Part shown: one piece after another, positions 15,885 through 24,258 of the stretch | How positions within the stretch are numbered: position 1 is the stretch's first letter | Layout: every line of letters starts with the position of its first letter | Assembly: GCA_041629655.1 (NCBI GenBank) | Contig: JBFKMV010000022.1 | Location: 1-41,577, forward strand | Direction of reading: 5' to 3' | Origin: JBFKMV01 sp041629655 | GTDB taxonomy: Bacteria > Acidobacteriota > Polarisedimenticolia > Polarisedimenticolales > Polarisedimenticolaceae | Length of the DNA: 41,577 nucleotides | Notes under the pieces: model-generated | Databases searched by the model: none | The model's input: the letters and a program-made list of their open reading frames with translations, nothing else | What the model was told of the DNA's origin: nothing | Translations under genes and position numbers: made by a program

Positions 15885-16862
15885 ATGAGCGACTGCCCGA
15901 TCCGCGACTTCATCGAACGCCACTACCGGCACTTCAACGCGGCCGCGCTGCGCGACGCGGCGGAGGCCTACGAGCGTCACCTCCAGGCCGGCGGCAAGAT
16001 GTTCGTGACCCTGGCCGGCGCGATGAGCACCGCCGAGCTGGGCCTCTCGCTGGCCGAGATGATCCGGCAGGACAAGGTCCACGCCATCGCCTGCACCGGC
16101 GCCAACCTCGAGGAGGACGCGTTCAACCTGGTGGCCCACGAGCACTACAAACGCGTTCCGGGCTATCGCAACCTGACCGAGCAGGACGAGCAGCGGCTGC
16201 TCGAGCAACACCTCAACCGCGTCACCGACACCTGTATTCCCGAGGAAGAGGCGATGCGGCGCATCGAGCGGCGGGTGCTGGAGGAATGGAACTCGGCCGA
16301 GGATGAAGGGCGACGCCACTTCCCGCACGAGTTCCTGTACCGGGTGCTGGCGAGCGACGAGCTGCGGCCGAAATTCCAGATCGACCCCCGGGACAGCTGG
16401 CTGCACGCGGCGATGCTGAAGCAGCTTCCGCTGTACGTGCCGGGCTGGGAGGACTCGACGCTGGGGAACGTGTTCGCGGGACACCTCATCAAGGGCACGC
16501 TGCGGAAGGCCGACACGGTCAAGAGCGGGATCGAGTACATGGTCGATCTGGCGCAGTGGTACGAGCGGGAAAGCGCCCGGCACTCGATCGGCTTCTTCCA
16601 GATCGGCGGAGGCATCGCGGGCGACTTCCCGATCTGCGTCGTGCCGATGCTGGCCCAGGACGTCAAGCGCGCCGACGTGCCGCTGTGGGGCTACTTTTGC
16701 CAGATCAGCGATTCGACGACCAGCTACGGCTCCTACTCCGGCGCGGTGCCCAACGAGAAGATCACCTGGGGCAAGCTGGGCGTCGGCACGCCCAAGTTCG
16801 TCATCGAGTCGGACGCCACGATCGTGGCGCCGCTGATCTTCGCCTGGCTGCTGCGCTGGTAG
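15885..16862 (+). CDS. Deoxyhypusine synthase-like protein
   Basis: The product is 325 residues, shorter than the eukaryotic enzyme of about 370. It keeps the NAD- and spermidine-binding pattern of the family: MFVTLAGAMSTAELG, IACTGANLEED, SGIEYMVDLAQWY, IGFFQIGGGIAGDFPI, DSTTSYGSYSGAVPNE and SDATIVAPLIFAWLL. Lys297 in ITWGKL corresponds to the catalytic lysine (human K329) that carries the butylimine intermediate. Bacteria lack eIF5A, so such homologues are thought to make homospermidine or modify another substrate. No EF-P, eIF5A-like or polyamine gene is adjacent. The gene stands alone between divergent and convergent neighbours. A weak GGACGAG precedes the ATG. Confidence 0.85.
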   Translation: MSDCPIRDFIERHYRHFNAAALRDAAEAYERHLQAGGKMFVTLAGAMSTAELGLSLAEMIRQDKVHAIACTGANLEEDAFNLVAHEHYKRVPGYRNLTEQDEQRLLEQHLNRVTDTCIPEEEAMRRIERRVLEEWNSAEDEGRRHFPHEFLYRVLASDELRPKFQIDPRDSWLHAAMLKQLPLYVPGWEDSTLGNVFAGHLIKGTLRKADTVKSGIEYMVDLAQWYERESARHSIGFFQIGGGIAGDFPICVVPMLAQDVKRADVPLWGYFCQISDSTTSYGSYSGAVPNEKITWGKLGVGTPKFVIESDATIVAPLIFAWLLRW

Positions 16863-16866
16863 CCGC

Positions 16867-17484
16867 TCACCCCCCGGGCGGCGCGGGCGGCGCCGCGGCG
16901 GCGGTTCCGCAAAACGGGCAGACCTTCCACCCCGGCTCGAGCGGGCGGTCGCACTCCCGGCAGGCGCTCTGCGTCGGGGTCCCGCACTCGGGGCAAGCCC
17001 TGAAATCCGCGCGCAGCGGCGTCCCGCAGCGACCGCAACAGTCCGGAGCCGGAGCCGGGGCCGGCGCCGCGGGCGGCGGCTCCGCGGCCCCCGCCCCGGC
17101 GGCGCGGCCGTTACGCTGGCTTTCGAGGGTCGGCGCGACGAGCAGGTAGACGATCAGGCCGACCACGCTGGTGAACAGCACCAACAGGCCCCACAGCACG
17201 CCGTTGATCCCGCGGCGGTTGGCGTCGACGCCGACCCACAGCGCGAGTGCGACCTGGATCAGGCCCCAGATGCCGAACAACGGGTACAACGGTCCGAACA
17301 GACCGGTCCGCCAGGACGTCGGATCCCAGGGCCAGGCGTGCCCGCCCCAGGGCCACCAGCGGCGGAACCCGAACGTGCCCGCGACGCAGCCCTGCGTCCA
17401 CAGCGTCAGGAACACCAGGCCGACCAGCGCCAGCCCGATCAGCAGCGGGACGTTGACTCCCTTGCGGTTGCCCGGATCCGTCAT
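16867..17484 (-). CDS. Membrane protein with C-terminal double zinc ribbon
   Basis: The product is 205 residues. Hydrophobic segments lie near residues 12-32, 60-85 and 95-117 (GVDANRRGINGVLWGLLVLF, then SVVGLIVYLLVAP). An Ala/Pro linker follows. The C-terminus then has paired Cys motifs CGRCGTPL, CPECGTP, CRECDRPL and CPFCG, which form a double zinc ribbon. Such proteins are common and mostly uncharacterised; the ribbons may bind partner proteins. Its ATG overlaps the stop of the preceding membrane protein gene (ATGA at 17481-17484), so it is the third gene of the ECF sigma operon. A role linked to that sigma factor is inference. Confidence 0.7.
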   Translation of the reverse strand: MTDPGNRKGVNVPLLIGLALVGLVFLTLWTQGCVAGTFGFRRWWPWGGHAWPWDPTSWRTGLFGPLYPLFGIWGLIQVALALWVGVDANRRGINGVLWGLLVLFTSVVGLIVYLLVAPTLESQRNGRAAGAGAAEPPPAAPAPAPAPDCCGRCGTPLRADFRACPECGTPTQSACRECDRPLEPGWKVCPFCGTAAAAPPAPPGG

Positions 17485-17840
17485 CGCACCACGCCTCCGC
17501 CGGCGACCGCACGCCGCCGCCGCGCGCCGAGCAGCAGCGGCAGCGCCGCCGCCGAGCTCAGCGCGAGATAGATCGCCACCACCAGCAACGCCACCAGCGG
17601 CCCCGCTTCGGCCGCGCCGGCCTCGGCGAACAGCGCCGCCAGCGCCGAGGTCAGCGCCGCCAGCGCGGCGACGGCAAGACCCGCGGCCAGTTCCGGACGC
17701 AGCAACGCTCGCGACGCCACGACCGCGTCGCGCAGCAGGGCCCGCACCGCGGCGTCGACGGCGGGAGACGGCTCCGCCTCCGCATCCCGCGCCAGCGCGC
17801 GCCGCAGCATCGCCTCGGTCACCCGGCTCAGGTCTTCCAT
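17481..17840 (-). CDS. Small two-helix membrane protein in an ECF sigma operon
   Basis: The product is 119 residues and I do not recognise the family. The first 50 residues are helical and charged (MEDLSRVTEAMLRRALARDA). Two hydrophobic stretches follow at about 52-72 and 80-104, and the protein ends in a basic tail (GARRRRAVAGGGVVR). The start overlaps the 3' end of the sigma factor gene by 13 bases, and the stop overlaps the next start by four. A small membrane protein coupled directly to an ECF sigma gene could be an anti-sigma factor with a cytoplasmic N-terminus. However, no zinc-binding anti-sigma motif (HxxxCxxC) is present, so this is only positional inference. Confidence 0.6.
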   Translation of the reverse strand: MEDLSRVTEAMLRRALARDAEAEPSPAVDAAVRALLRDAVVASRALLRPELAAGLAVAALAALTSALAALFAEAGAAEAGPLVALLVVAIYLALSSAAALPLLLGARRRRAVAGGGVVR

Positions 17841-18403
17841 GCTTCGAGCCTCTCGCGCAGCGTCTTCACGCCGCGGTGCACCAGCGTCTTGGCGGTGCCC
17901 TCCGGCGCGCCGAGCGCCGCGGCCAGCTCGGCGTAGCTCATCCCCTGCTGGTGCCGCAGCAGCACCGCGGCCCGCTGGCGCTCCGGCAACGCGCGCAGCT
18001 CCTCGGCCAGCCGCTGGCCGAACATCCGGCCCGCGCCGACGCGGTCCGGGCCGGGGCGCTCCGAGGGCACCCGGTCGATCCCACGCTCACCGGTCTCGCC
18101 GTCCGGGGCGTCCAGCGCGGGGCCCGCCCGCCGGCCCTCGCGACGCAGCCGGTCCACTGCCGCGTTGCCGGCCACGCGGAACAGCCACGCCCGGAAGGTG
18201 CCGCGGCCCTCGCGGTAGCGGCCGAGACCCTCGATCACCTTCACCCACACCTCCTGGAACACGTCCTCGGCCAGCGGGCGGCTGCCGACCAGCCGGAGCA
18301 GGTACCCGAGCAGGCGCTTGTGGTGCGTCTCATACAGCTCCGTCAGGGCTCGGCGATCGCCGCGCCGCGCCCGCCTGACCCGCGCCCGGTCGGGATCGGT
18401 CAT
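17828..18403 (-). CDS. ECF-type RNA polymerase sigma-70 factor
   Basis: The product is 191 residues. Region 2 is clear (LYETHHKRLLGYLLRLVGSR, then AEDVFQEVWVKV and FRAWLFRVAGNAAVDRLR). Region 4 has LPERQRAAVLLRHQQGMSY and AELAAALGAPEGTAKTLVHR. The segment between them is long and rich in Gly, Pro and Arg. The ATG at 18403 begins normal family sequence (MTDPDRARVRRARRGD); an in-frame upstream ATG at 18460 would overlap the proposed promoter. GGGGAGG lies 13 bases upstream, rather far. Two membrane protein genes follow with overlaps. An ECF-like promoter upstream suggests autoregulation. The target regulon is unknown. Confidence 0.88.
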   Translation of the reverse strand: MTDPDRARVRRARRGDRRALTELYETHHKRLLGYLLRLVGSRPLAEDVFQEVWVKVIEGLGRYREGRGTFRAWLFRVAGNAAVDRLRREGRRAGPALDAPDGETGERGIDRVPSERPGPDRVGAGRMFGQRLAEELRALPERQRAAVLLRHQQGMSYAELAAALGAPEGTAKTLVHRGVKTLRERLEAWKT

Positions 18404-18432
18404 CGCTGGCGGCTCGCCTCCCCGGGGGCTTG

Positions 18433-18459
18433 AACGCACGGCCGGCGGATTCCGTTTCA
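18433..18459 (-). promoter_or_regulatory. ECF-type promoter motif upstream of the ECF sigma gene
   Basis: On the minus strand TGAAAC (18459-18454), a 17-base spacer and CGTT (18436-18433) resemble ECF sigma promoters such as the TGAAAC/CGTA of sigma-W. Transcription would begin near 18426, about 20 bases before the ATG at 18403. Confidence 0.45.
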
Positions 18460-18543
18460 CGCTCCCGCATTCGCCGGCCCCATGGTCGCACGGACGGCCC
18501 CCGATCTGGACGGATCCGACCCCGGCGGCTACCCTGCCGCTCC

Positions 18544-18924
18544 ATGACCCCGGACGACGTCAGGGCCTTCTTCGACGCGCTCCAGCGCGGCGATTTCGGG
18601 TCGATCGAGCAGCGTCTCGACGAGCGGGTGGAGCTCGAGTTCCCGGGGCGGCGCTTCGGCGGGCGCTTCGAGGGCCGCCGGCGCGTGCTGGTGTTCCTGA
18701 AGTCGAACCAGCGGCTGTTCCGCGACGGGCTGCGCTTCACGGTGAGCTGGACCGGGGTGGCCGGGGACCACGCCGTGGCCCGGTGGACCAACGCGGGCAC
18801 CACGCGCGACGGCCGCCCGTACACCAACCGGGGCGTGACGCTGTTCCGCCTGCACGAGGGTCGCATCGTGGAGATCCAGGACTACCTCGACACCGAGCGG
18901 ATCGCGGAGACGTGGCCCCGATGA
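18544..18924 (+). CDS. SnoaL-like/NTF2-fold protein
   Basis: The product is 126 residues with the cone-shaped alpha+beta barrel pattern of SnoaL and ketosteroid isomerase-like proteins. It has an N-terminal helix (DDVRAFFDALQRGDF), then strands ending RRFGGRFEGRRRVLVFL, HAVARWTNAGTTRDGRPY, RGVTLFRLHEGRIVEIQDY and LDTERIAETW. Such folds include isomerases, hydrolases and non-enzymatic binders, and no specific activity can be read here. The stop overlaps the ATG of the carboxylesterase gene (ATGA at 18921-18924), so the two are translationally coupled. A weak TACCCT at 18530-18535 might be a -10 with an almost leaderless transcript. Confidence 0.8.
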   Translation: MTPDDVRAFFDALQRGDFGSIEQRLDERVELEFPGRRFGGRFEGRRRVLVFLKSNQRLFRDGLRFTVSWTGVAGDHAVARWTNAGTTRDGRPYTNRGVTLFRLHEGRIVEIQDYLDTERIAETWPR

Positions 18925-19607
18925 GCGGGCTGCTGCCCGCGGTCGAGATCGAGCCCTCCGCTCCCGCGCGGCACGCGGTGATCTGGCTGCACGGGCTCGG
19001 CGCCGACGGCCACGACTTCGAGCCGATCGTCCCCGAGCTGGGGCTGGACCGCGCGCTCGCGGTGCGGTTCGTGTTCCCGCACGCGCCGAAGATCCCGGTG
19101 ACGATCAACATGGGCCTGATCATGCCCGCCTGGTACGACGTGCGGGCGCTCGACCTGCGCCGCGACCAGGACGAGCGCGGGATCCTGCGCTCGGTGGAGC
19201 AGGTCCGCGCGCTGATCGGGCGCGAGATCGAGCGCGGTGTGCCCGCCGAGCGGATCGTGCTGGCCGGCTTCTCCCAGGGCGGCGCCATCGCGCTCCACGT
19301 CGGGCTGCGCTACGAGCGGCGGCTGGCCGGCCTGCTGGTGCTGTCGACCTACCTGCTGTTCGAGGACCGGCTGGAACGGGAACGCGGCGAGGCCAACCGC
19401 AAGACGCCGATCTTCCAGGCCCACGGCGAGCACGACCCGATGGTGCCCCACGACCGCGGCGTGGCCACGCACCGCAAGCTGGTCGAGCTGGGGTACGAGG
19501 CCGAGTTCCGGAGCTACCCGATGCAGCACCAGGTGTGTCTCGAGGAGATCCGGGAGGTCGGCGCCTGGCTCCGGGCGCGCTTCGACGGCGCGCAGGGCGG
19601 CGGCTAA
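18921..19607 (+). CDS. Phospholipase/carboxylesterase family alpha/beta hydrolase
   Basis: The product is 228 residues and a close match in layout to bacterial carboxylesterase II and acyl-protein thioesterases. Features are the oxyanion segment WLHGLGADGHDFEPIVPEL, the nucleophile Ser118 in GFSQGG, Asp172 in GEHDPMVP and His203 in MQHQVC. The IMPAWYDVRAL segment is characteristic of this family, and no lid domain is seen. It has no signal peptide and should be cytoplasmic, cleaving short-chain esters or acyl thioesters. It is coupled to the SnoaL-like gene and overlaps the convergent FG-GAP gene by four bases. Confidence 0.9.
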   Translation: MSGLLPAVEIEPSAPARHAVIWLHGLGADGHDFEPIVPELGLDRALAVRFVFPHAPKIPVTINMGLIMPAWYDVRALDLRRDQDERGILRSVEQVRALIGREIERGVPAERIVLAGFSQGGAIALHVGLRYERRLAGLLVLSTYLLFEDRLERERGEANRKTPIFQAHGEHDPMVPHDRGVATHRKLVELGYEAEFRSYPMQHQVCLEEIREVGAWLRARFDGAQGGG

Positions 19608-21262
19608 CGCCGGAAGTGGCCCAGCGGCCCCGCGCCGCCGCGCCGGGCCACCGAGATCACCAGGTAGCCCAGCTGCTCCCCGGGGCCGGTCCAGTCGGTG
19701 TCGGTGGCGCGGTTGTCCTCGTCCTGGTCGCTGAGGTCGACCAGCCGCGCGAAGCAGCCGCCGGCGTCGGCCGGCACGCCGTAGACGCGGTACTCGCGGT
19801 GGCAGGGGTCGGTCACGGGTTGCCAGGTCAGCCGCAGGCGCACCGTGTCGAGCCGCTCGACGCGCAGGTCCTCGACCTCGACCACCGGCCGCACGCAGGA
19901 GGTGGTGGTGCGCCCGCGCAGCGCGTAGATCGTGGACACGTCCATCACCCCGGCCAGCACGTCGGGCAGCCCGTCGCCGTCCAGGTCGTCGATGGCGGCC
20001 ACGCTGGCCACGTTGTCCGGCGCGGCCCAGGTCCACAGCACCTCACCGGTGGCGCCGCCGACCACGTTCACCGTGCCGTCGTTCCAGGTCCCGGCGATCA
20101 GGTCCCACTGCTGGTCGCCGTCGAGGTCGGGCGCGATCGCGATGGTCGCCACCTGCATCCCGGGCTCGCCCAGCGAGACCGGCGCCCACAGCGGCTGCCC
20201 GGTGGCGCCCGACAGCACGCGGATGCTCCGGACGTAGGAGCCGATGGCGACGTCGTCGACGCAGTCGCCGTCGACGTCGGGCATGCGCAGCGTGTGGGTC
20301 ACGTCGTCGAACAGCGCCTGGGTGATCTCGTGCTCCCACAGCGGGGCGCCGATCGCGCCCGCGCTGGCCCCGTCCAGCGCGCGCACGTAGCCGTCCCACG
20401 AGCCGAACACCGCGTCCGGGACGCCGTCGCCGGTGATGTCGTCGATCGGCGTCACGGTCGAGGCCATCGCCCCGGCGGTGAACTCCCACACCGCGCGCGG
20501 GTCGCCGCCCGGGTCGACGCGCCCGTCGAGCAGGAAGGCCCGGTTGTCGTCGTTGTTCGAGCCGCACCCGGCCAGGACGTCGGGCCGGCCGTCCCCGGTC
20601 AGGTCCCCGGCCGCCGCCACGGCCCAGAAGCCGTCGAACGCCGCCTGCTCCCACAGCAGGGCGCCGGTCTGTCCCGACAGCGCCAGCACCTTGCGGCACG
20701 GGTAGCCCACCGCCGCCGCCGCATCCGTGACTCCGTCACCGTCGAGATCGCCAACGGGCCGCGGCTGGTAGACCGTGGCCAGGTCGGGGCAGCCGCTGTC
20801 GCGCACGTCGAAGCTCCACAGCCCCGCCCCGTCGCTCGAGCGGATCAGGTGCACCGAGCGGTCGTTGGCCCCCGTGGCGAACAGCACCTCGGGCAGCCCG
20901 TCCCCGCTCCGGTCGGGGAACAGCGCCAGCGTGCGGTCGTCCGGCGGCCGCTCGTCGGTCCCGCCGAAGCTCCACAACAGCGCCGGCGTGCCCGTCCCGT
21001 CCGGCCGCCCGCTCAGCGCACGCACCGTGTAGTCCTCGCACGCCGCCAGCGCCTCGGCCACCCCGTCGCCGTCGATGTCCGGCCCGCCGAGCACGGTCGC
21101 CACGTCGTTGTTGACCGGCGAAAGCGGGTCGAAGCTCCAGGTCCAGAGCAGCTCGGGATCGTCGGCGTGGACCGGAACGACGGCGAGCGCGAGCACGGCG
21201 AGGGCGGCGCCCGCGACCGCGCGCGCCTGCCGGTAGCCGATGCCGTTTCCGCGCCCCCTCAT
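19604..21262 (-). CDS. Secreted FG-GAP/VCBS propeller protein with Fn3-like tail
   Basis: The product is 552 residues. The ATG at 21262, with GGGGGG three bases upstream, starts a signal peptide ending VPVHA. The body is an integrin-like or PQQ-like propeller with at least eight calcium-loop motifs of the D-x-D-G-D type: DIDGDGVAE, DRSGDGLPE, DLDGDGVTD, DLTGDGRPD, DITGDGVPD, DVDGDCVDD, DLDGDQQWD and DLDGDGLPD. Each blade also has an ALSG...LLW segment. From about residue 455 the sequence changes to an Fn3-like domain (RLTWQPVTDPCHREYRVY). The C-terminal ending, LGYLVISVARRGGAGPLGHF, resembles secretion-type tails of environmental bacteria. A surface-exposed or secreted binding protein is likely, with no enzymatic role evident. 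Confidence 0.85.
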   Translation of the reverse strand: MRGRGNGIGYRQARAVAGAALAVLALAVVPVHADDPELLWTWSFDPLSPVNNDVATVLGGPDIDGDGVAEALAACEDYTVRALSGRPDGTGTPALLWSFGGTDERPPDDRTLALFPDRSGDGLPEVLFATGANDRSVHLIRSSDGAGLWSFDVRDSGCPDLATVYQPRPVGDLDGDGVTDAAAAVGYPCRKVLALSGQTGALLWEQAAFDGFWAVAAAGDLTGDGRPDVLAGCGSNNDDNRAFLLDGRVDPGGDPRAVWEFTAGAMASTVTPIDDITGDGVPDAVFGSWDGYVRALDGASAGAIGAPLWEHEITQALFDDVTHTLRMPDVDGDCVDDVAIGSYVRSIRVLSGATGQPLWAPVSLGEPGMQVATIAIAPDLDGDQQWDLIAGTWNDGTVNVVGGATGEVLWTWAAPDNVASVAAIDDLDGDGLPDVLAGVMDVSTIYALRGRTTTSCVRPVVEVEDLRVERLDTVRLRLTWQPVTDPCHREYRVYGVPADAGGCFARLVDLSDQDEDNRATDTDWTGPGEQLGYLVISVARRGGAGPLGHFRR

Positions 21263-21322
21263 CGTCCCCCCGGGGAGCATACGACGAAACGCGCGGCGGG
21301 GCTCTCCGTGAAAGCGGACTCC

Positions 21323-22558
21323 TCAGCTCACGGCGAAGCTGACCTCGGTGACCTGCGGCCCATCGCCGCCGCGGATGTGACCGGTAACGTCGGCGGTCAC
21401 CCGCACCTCGTGCGTTCCGGCCTTGACGGGCGTGAACGGCACCTGGATCAGGCGATGGTCCTGAGGCTCGATGCTGTCCAGCTCGCGGTCGATCCGGACC
21501 AGCCAGGGAAGGGTGATCATCAACGGGGCGCCGGCGGGCTGGAACGGTAACCGCCTCACATCGATCGGGCCCAGCCAGTCCAGGAGCAACAAGTGGCTGG
21601 CATAGAACTTCTTCGGTACGAGCCACTCCAGGGTCAGGACCCCGAGCGTGCTGCGCGAGACCGTGACCACGACGCGCGTCCCCTGCGGCGACGCCGCCCC
21701 GCCGACGTTCCGGATCTTGACCTGAACTTCGGCGGGTTGATTGACGCTCGGGGACGGAGCGGGCAAGTCGATCGTCGCCTCGAGGAACCGCCCCAGCTTG
21801 TAGTCCAGCGTGGCGCGCGCGTTGATGACATGCGCCCGGAGTGGAGGATCCGGGTGCGACGCCTGCTCGAGGATCCCGTCCAGCCGCGCGAGGTGGGCCT
21901 CGGCGGCATCGTACCGGCCCTCGTTCTGCGCGCAGATCGACAGGTCGATCAGCGGCTTGGCCAGGGCGGGGCTGTCGGGACCCTCGATCAGCTCCATGAT
22001 CGACAGCGCCCGCTCGAACTGCACCCGGGCCTCGGCGTAGCGATCCTGCTGGAGGTGCACCCCGCCCAGCATTCGCGCGTAGTACTCAAGCTTCGGATCG
22101 TCGGTGCCGCGCGCCGTCTCGACGATCGGGATCAGGCGCTCGTAGATCGCCCGCGCCTCGTCGTAGCGGTGGGCCTGGTAGTGGATGTAGCCGAGGTTCA
22201 TCAGCGCCATCTCGAGGTCGGCGTGCCGCTCGCCGGCCCAGCGCTCGCGCACGCGCAGCGCGCGGTCGGCCAGGTCCGGCGTCTCCGGCTCGCCCTGGCG
22301 ACCCGAGCGCAGCAAGGTCTCCACCAGCAGGTCGAGCGCGTCGGCCTCCTCGACGGTTCCGTCCGCGGAACGGGCGCGGATGTCCTCGAGCAGCGCGCGC
22401 GCCGCGCGCGCCGCCTCGGCCAGCTCGTGATCTTCGATCAGCGCCCGGATCTGCTGCGGTTCCGGCGCCTCCGCCGGGAGAGCCAGCGTCGTCGCGAGGA
22501 CCGCCATCGCCGACGCGAGTCGGCCGATCGACGCTCGATGTCGGTGCCTGCCGTCCAT
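21323..22558 (-). CDS. Secreted TPR protein with C-terminal beta domain
   Basis: The product is 411 residues. The ATG at 22558 has GAGGGGGG two bases upstream and lies eight bases after the kinase stop. An N-terminal signal (LASAMAVLATTLALPAEA) precedes TPR repeats at about 60-265: MALMNLGYIHYQAHRYDEAR, MLGGVHLQQDRYAEARVQFE and IDLSICAQNEGRYDAAEAH. The layout resembles the TPR_12 or kinesin light-chain type. The remainder (about 275-411) is rich in beta strands: QPAEVQVKIRNVGGAASPQG, then VKAGTHEVRVTADVTGHI. This resembles CARDB-like adhesion modules. It is the last gene of the sigma-kinase-TPR operon and may sense or scaffold for the kinase on the periplasmic side. Confidence 0.78.
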   Translation of the reverse strand: MDGRHRHRASIGRLASAMAVLATTLALPAEAPEPQQIRALIEDHELAEAARAARALLEDIRARSADGTVEEADALDLLVETLLRSGRQGEPETPDLADRALRVRERWAGERHADLEMALMNLGYIHYQAHRYDEARAIYERLIPIVETARGTDDPKLEYYARMLGGVHLQQDRYAEARVQFERALSIMELIEGPDSPALAKPLIDLSICAQNEGRYDAAEAHLARLDGILEQASHPDPPLRAHVINARATLDYKLGRFLEATIDLPAPSPSVNQPAEVQVKIRNVGGAASPQGTRVVVTVSRSTLGVLTLEWLVPKKFYASHLLLLDWLGPIDVRRLPFQPAGAPLMITLPWLVRIDRELDSIEPQDHRLIQVPFTPVKAGTHEVRVTADVTGHIRGGDGPQVTEVSFAVS

Positions 22559-22566
22559 GGCCCCCC

Positions 22567-24258
22567 TCAGGGATTGCTCAGCCGGATCTCCCACATCCAC
22601 ACGTCGCGCGACATCCCGGCGCGGATCGAAACCTCGTCGAGGGCCTCGCCCAGCGGCGAGCCTGACCCGAGGCCCGGGCTCGGGTCCGGCGCCAGCCCGC
22701 CGATCCCGCGCAGCGTGCCGATCAGGCCGGGGGCGTCGAGGCGCACCGGCACGCCGGGCGCCGAGCGCGGCACGTCGGCCAGCGCGCGCTCGAGCTCGGC
22801 CAGCGGCTGGCGCGAGGCGGCGACGAGCAGGAACTCCTCGCCGCCCGCGCTGGTCACCTGCCACGTAAACGGCTCGCCGCCGAGCGTGCCGGGCAGGCGC
22901 AGGCGCCGGCCGGCGGGCAACGGGTTCTGCCGCTCGAGATCCGGCAGCGGGAACAGCACGTAGGTTTCGCCCAGCGCGTCGCGGTTGAGCACGTAGACGT
23001 GGAGCGGCCGCGTTCCCTCGACCTCCAGGAACAGCTTGTCGCCGGGAACGATGCGGGCGCTGTCGCGCAACCGCTGCTCGAAGCCGTCGCTGCTGCGGAA
23101 CAGCTCGGCCTCGACCCGGAAGCGCGCCGGCCACAGTCCCACCACGAGCGCGACCGCCGCGACCAGCGCCGTGAACGCCGGGACCAGCACTCGCGGCCGC
23201 GTCCACCACACCGGGCCGGCGGCCGGCGAGTCCCCGCCCCGCAGCCCGCCGATGCACTCGGCCAGTGCGCGTTCCATCTCCCCCGCCCCGCGGTAGCGCG
23301 CTTCGAAGTCGACCGACAGCGCCCGCTCGATCACGCGCACGAAGGCCAGCGGGACGTCCGCTCGGCGGTCGCGCAGCGGCACGTACTCGCCGCGGCGGTC
23401 GTACGGCAGGTCCGGCGGCGCCGGGTACAGCCCCGTCACCAGGCGGTACAGCAGCACCCCCATGGCGTAGACGTCGACGCGCCGCCCGGAATCGGTGCCG
23501 CGGAACAGCTCCGGCGCCATGTAGGCCGGCGTTCCCGACAGGCGCCGCAGGTCGAGCCGCGAGGTCTCGGGCTTCCGCTCGGCGGAGGAGCCGAAGTCCA
23601 TCAGCACGATGCGGCCGCCGGTCTCGCGGAACACGTTGGAGGTCTTGACGTCGCGGTGCACCAGACCCTCGGCGTGCACCGCCGCCAGCGCCCGGCACAG
23701 GTCGATCCCGACCAGCGCCGCCTGCTCGGCGGAGAGCGGACCCTGGAGGTCCAGCCATTCCTCGAGCGTCATGCCCTCCAAGAGGTCCATCCACAGGCCG
23801 ATCCGGCCGTCGTGCTCCTCGACGCCGTGCACGGTGATCACGTTGGCGTGGCGAACGCGGGCCAGCCGGCGCGCCTCGGAGAGGAAGACCGCGCGGGCGT
23901 CGTCGTTGCCCTCGTAGATCTCCGGGTTGAGCAGCTTCAGCGCCACGTCCTGGTCCAGGTCCGGATCGTAGGCGCGGTACACCGTGGCGAATCCGCCGGC
24001 GCCGATCTGCTCGCGCAGCTCCAGCTTGCCCCAGCGCTCGGGGATCTCGGGCGGCGCGGGCCGCCGGTCCAGGGCCGACGAGCCGGCCGTGGCCGGCGGG
24101 TTGCCGTAGGCCGCGCTGATCTCGTCGACCAGCTTCAGGTGCCGGATCTTCCGCGCGGACTCGCCGTCGACCGTGCCCAGGCGGTCCCAGGCCACGGTCG
24201 TGCGGTCCGCCACCGCCTTGGCGATGCGGAACAGCTCAGGATCGGTTCGCTCGCTCAT
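22567..24258 (-). CDS. Transmembrane Ser/Thr protein kinase with DUF4384-like domain
   Basis: The product is 563 residues. The kinase domain (about 80-335) is complete: GAGGFATV P-loop, Lys108 in VALKLL, catalytic Asp203 in HRDVKTSN, Asp221 in DFGSS, and activation segment GTPAYMAPE. A single membrane helix follows at about 356-376. The extracytoplasmic part contains HVYVLNRDALGETYVLFP, then NPLPAGRRLRLPG, the pattern of DUF4384 domains often fused to such kinases. The family phosphorylates Ser/Thr of regulators or FHA partners. The start overlaps the 3' end of the sigma factor gene by 23 bases, so the two are tightly coupled. The kinase may act on the sigma factor, the TPR protein or an unlinked target. 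Confidence 0.92.
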   Translation of the reverse strand: MSERTDPELFRIAKAVADRTTVAWDRLGTVDGESARKIRHLKLVDEISAAYGNPPATAGSSALDRRPAPPEIPERWGKLELREQIGAGGFATVYRAYDPDLDQDVALKLLNPEIYEGNDDARAVFLSEARRLARVRHANVITVHGVEEHDGRIGLWMDLLEGMTLEEWLDLQGPLSAEQAALVGIDLCRALAAVHAEGLVHRDVKTSNVFRETGGRIVLMDFGSSAERKPETSRLDLRRLSGTPAYMAPELFRGTDSGRRVDVYAMGVLLYRLVTGLYPAPPDLPYDRRGEYVPLRDRRADVPLAFVRVIERALSVDFEARYRGAGEMERALAECIGGLRGGDSPAAGPVWWTRPRVLVPAFTALVAAVALVVGLWPARFRVEAELFRSSDGFEQRLRDSARIVPGDKLFLEVEGTRPLHVYVLNRDALGETYVLFPLPDLERQNPLPAGRRLRLPGTLGGEPFTWQVTSAGGEEFLLVAASRQPLAELERALADVPRSAPGVPVRLDAPGLIGTLRGIGGLAPDPSPGLGSGSPLGEALDEVSIRAGMSRDVWMWEIRLSNP

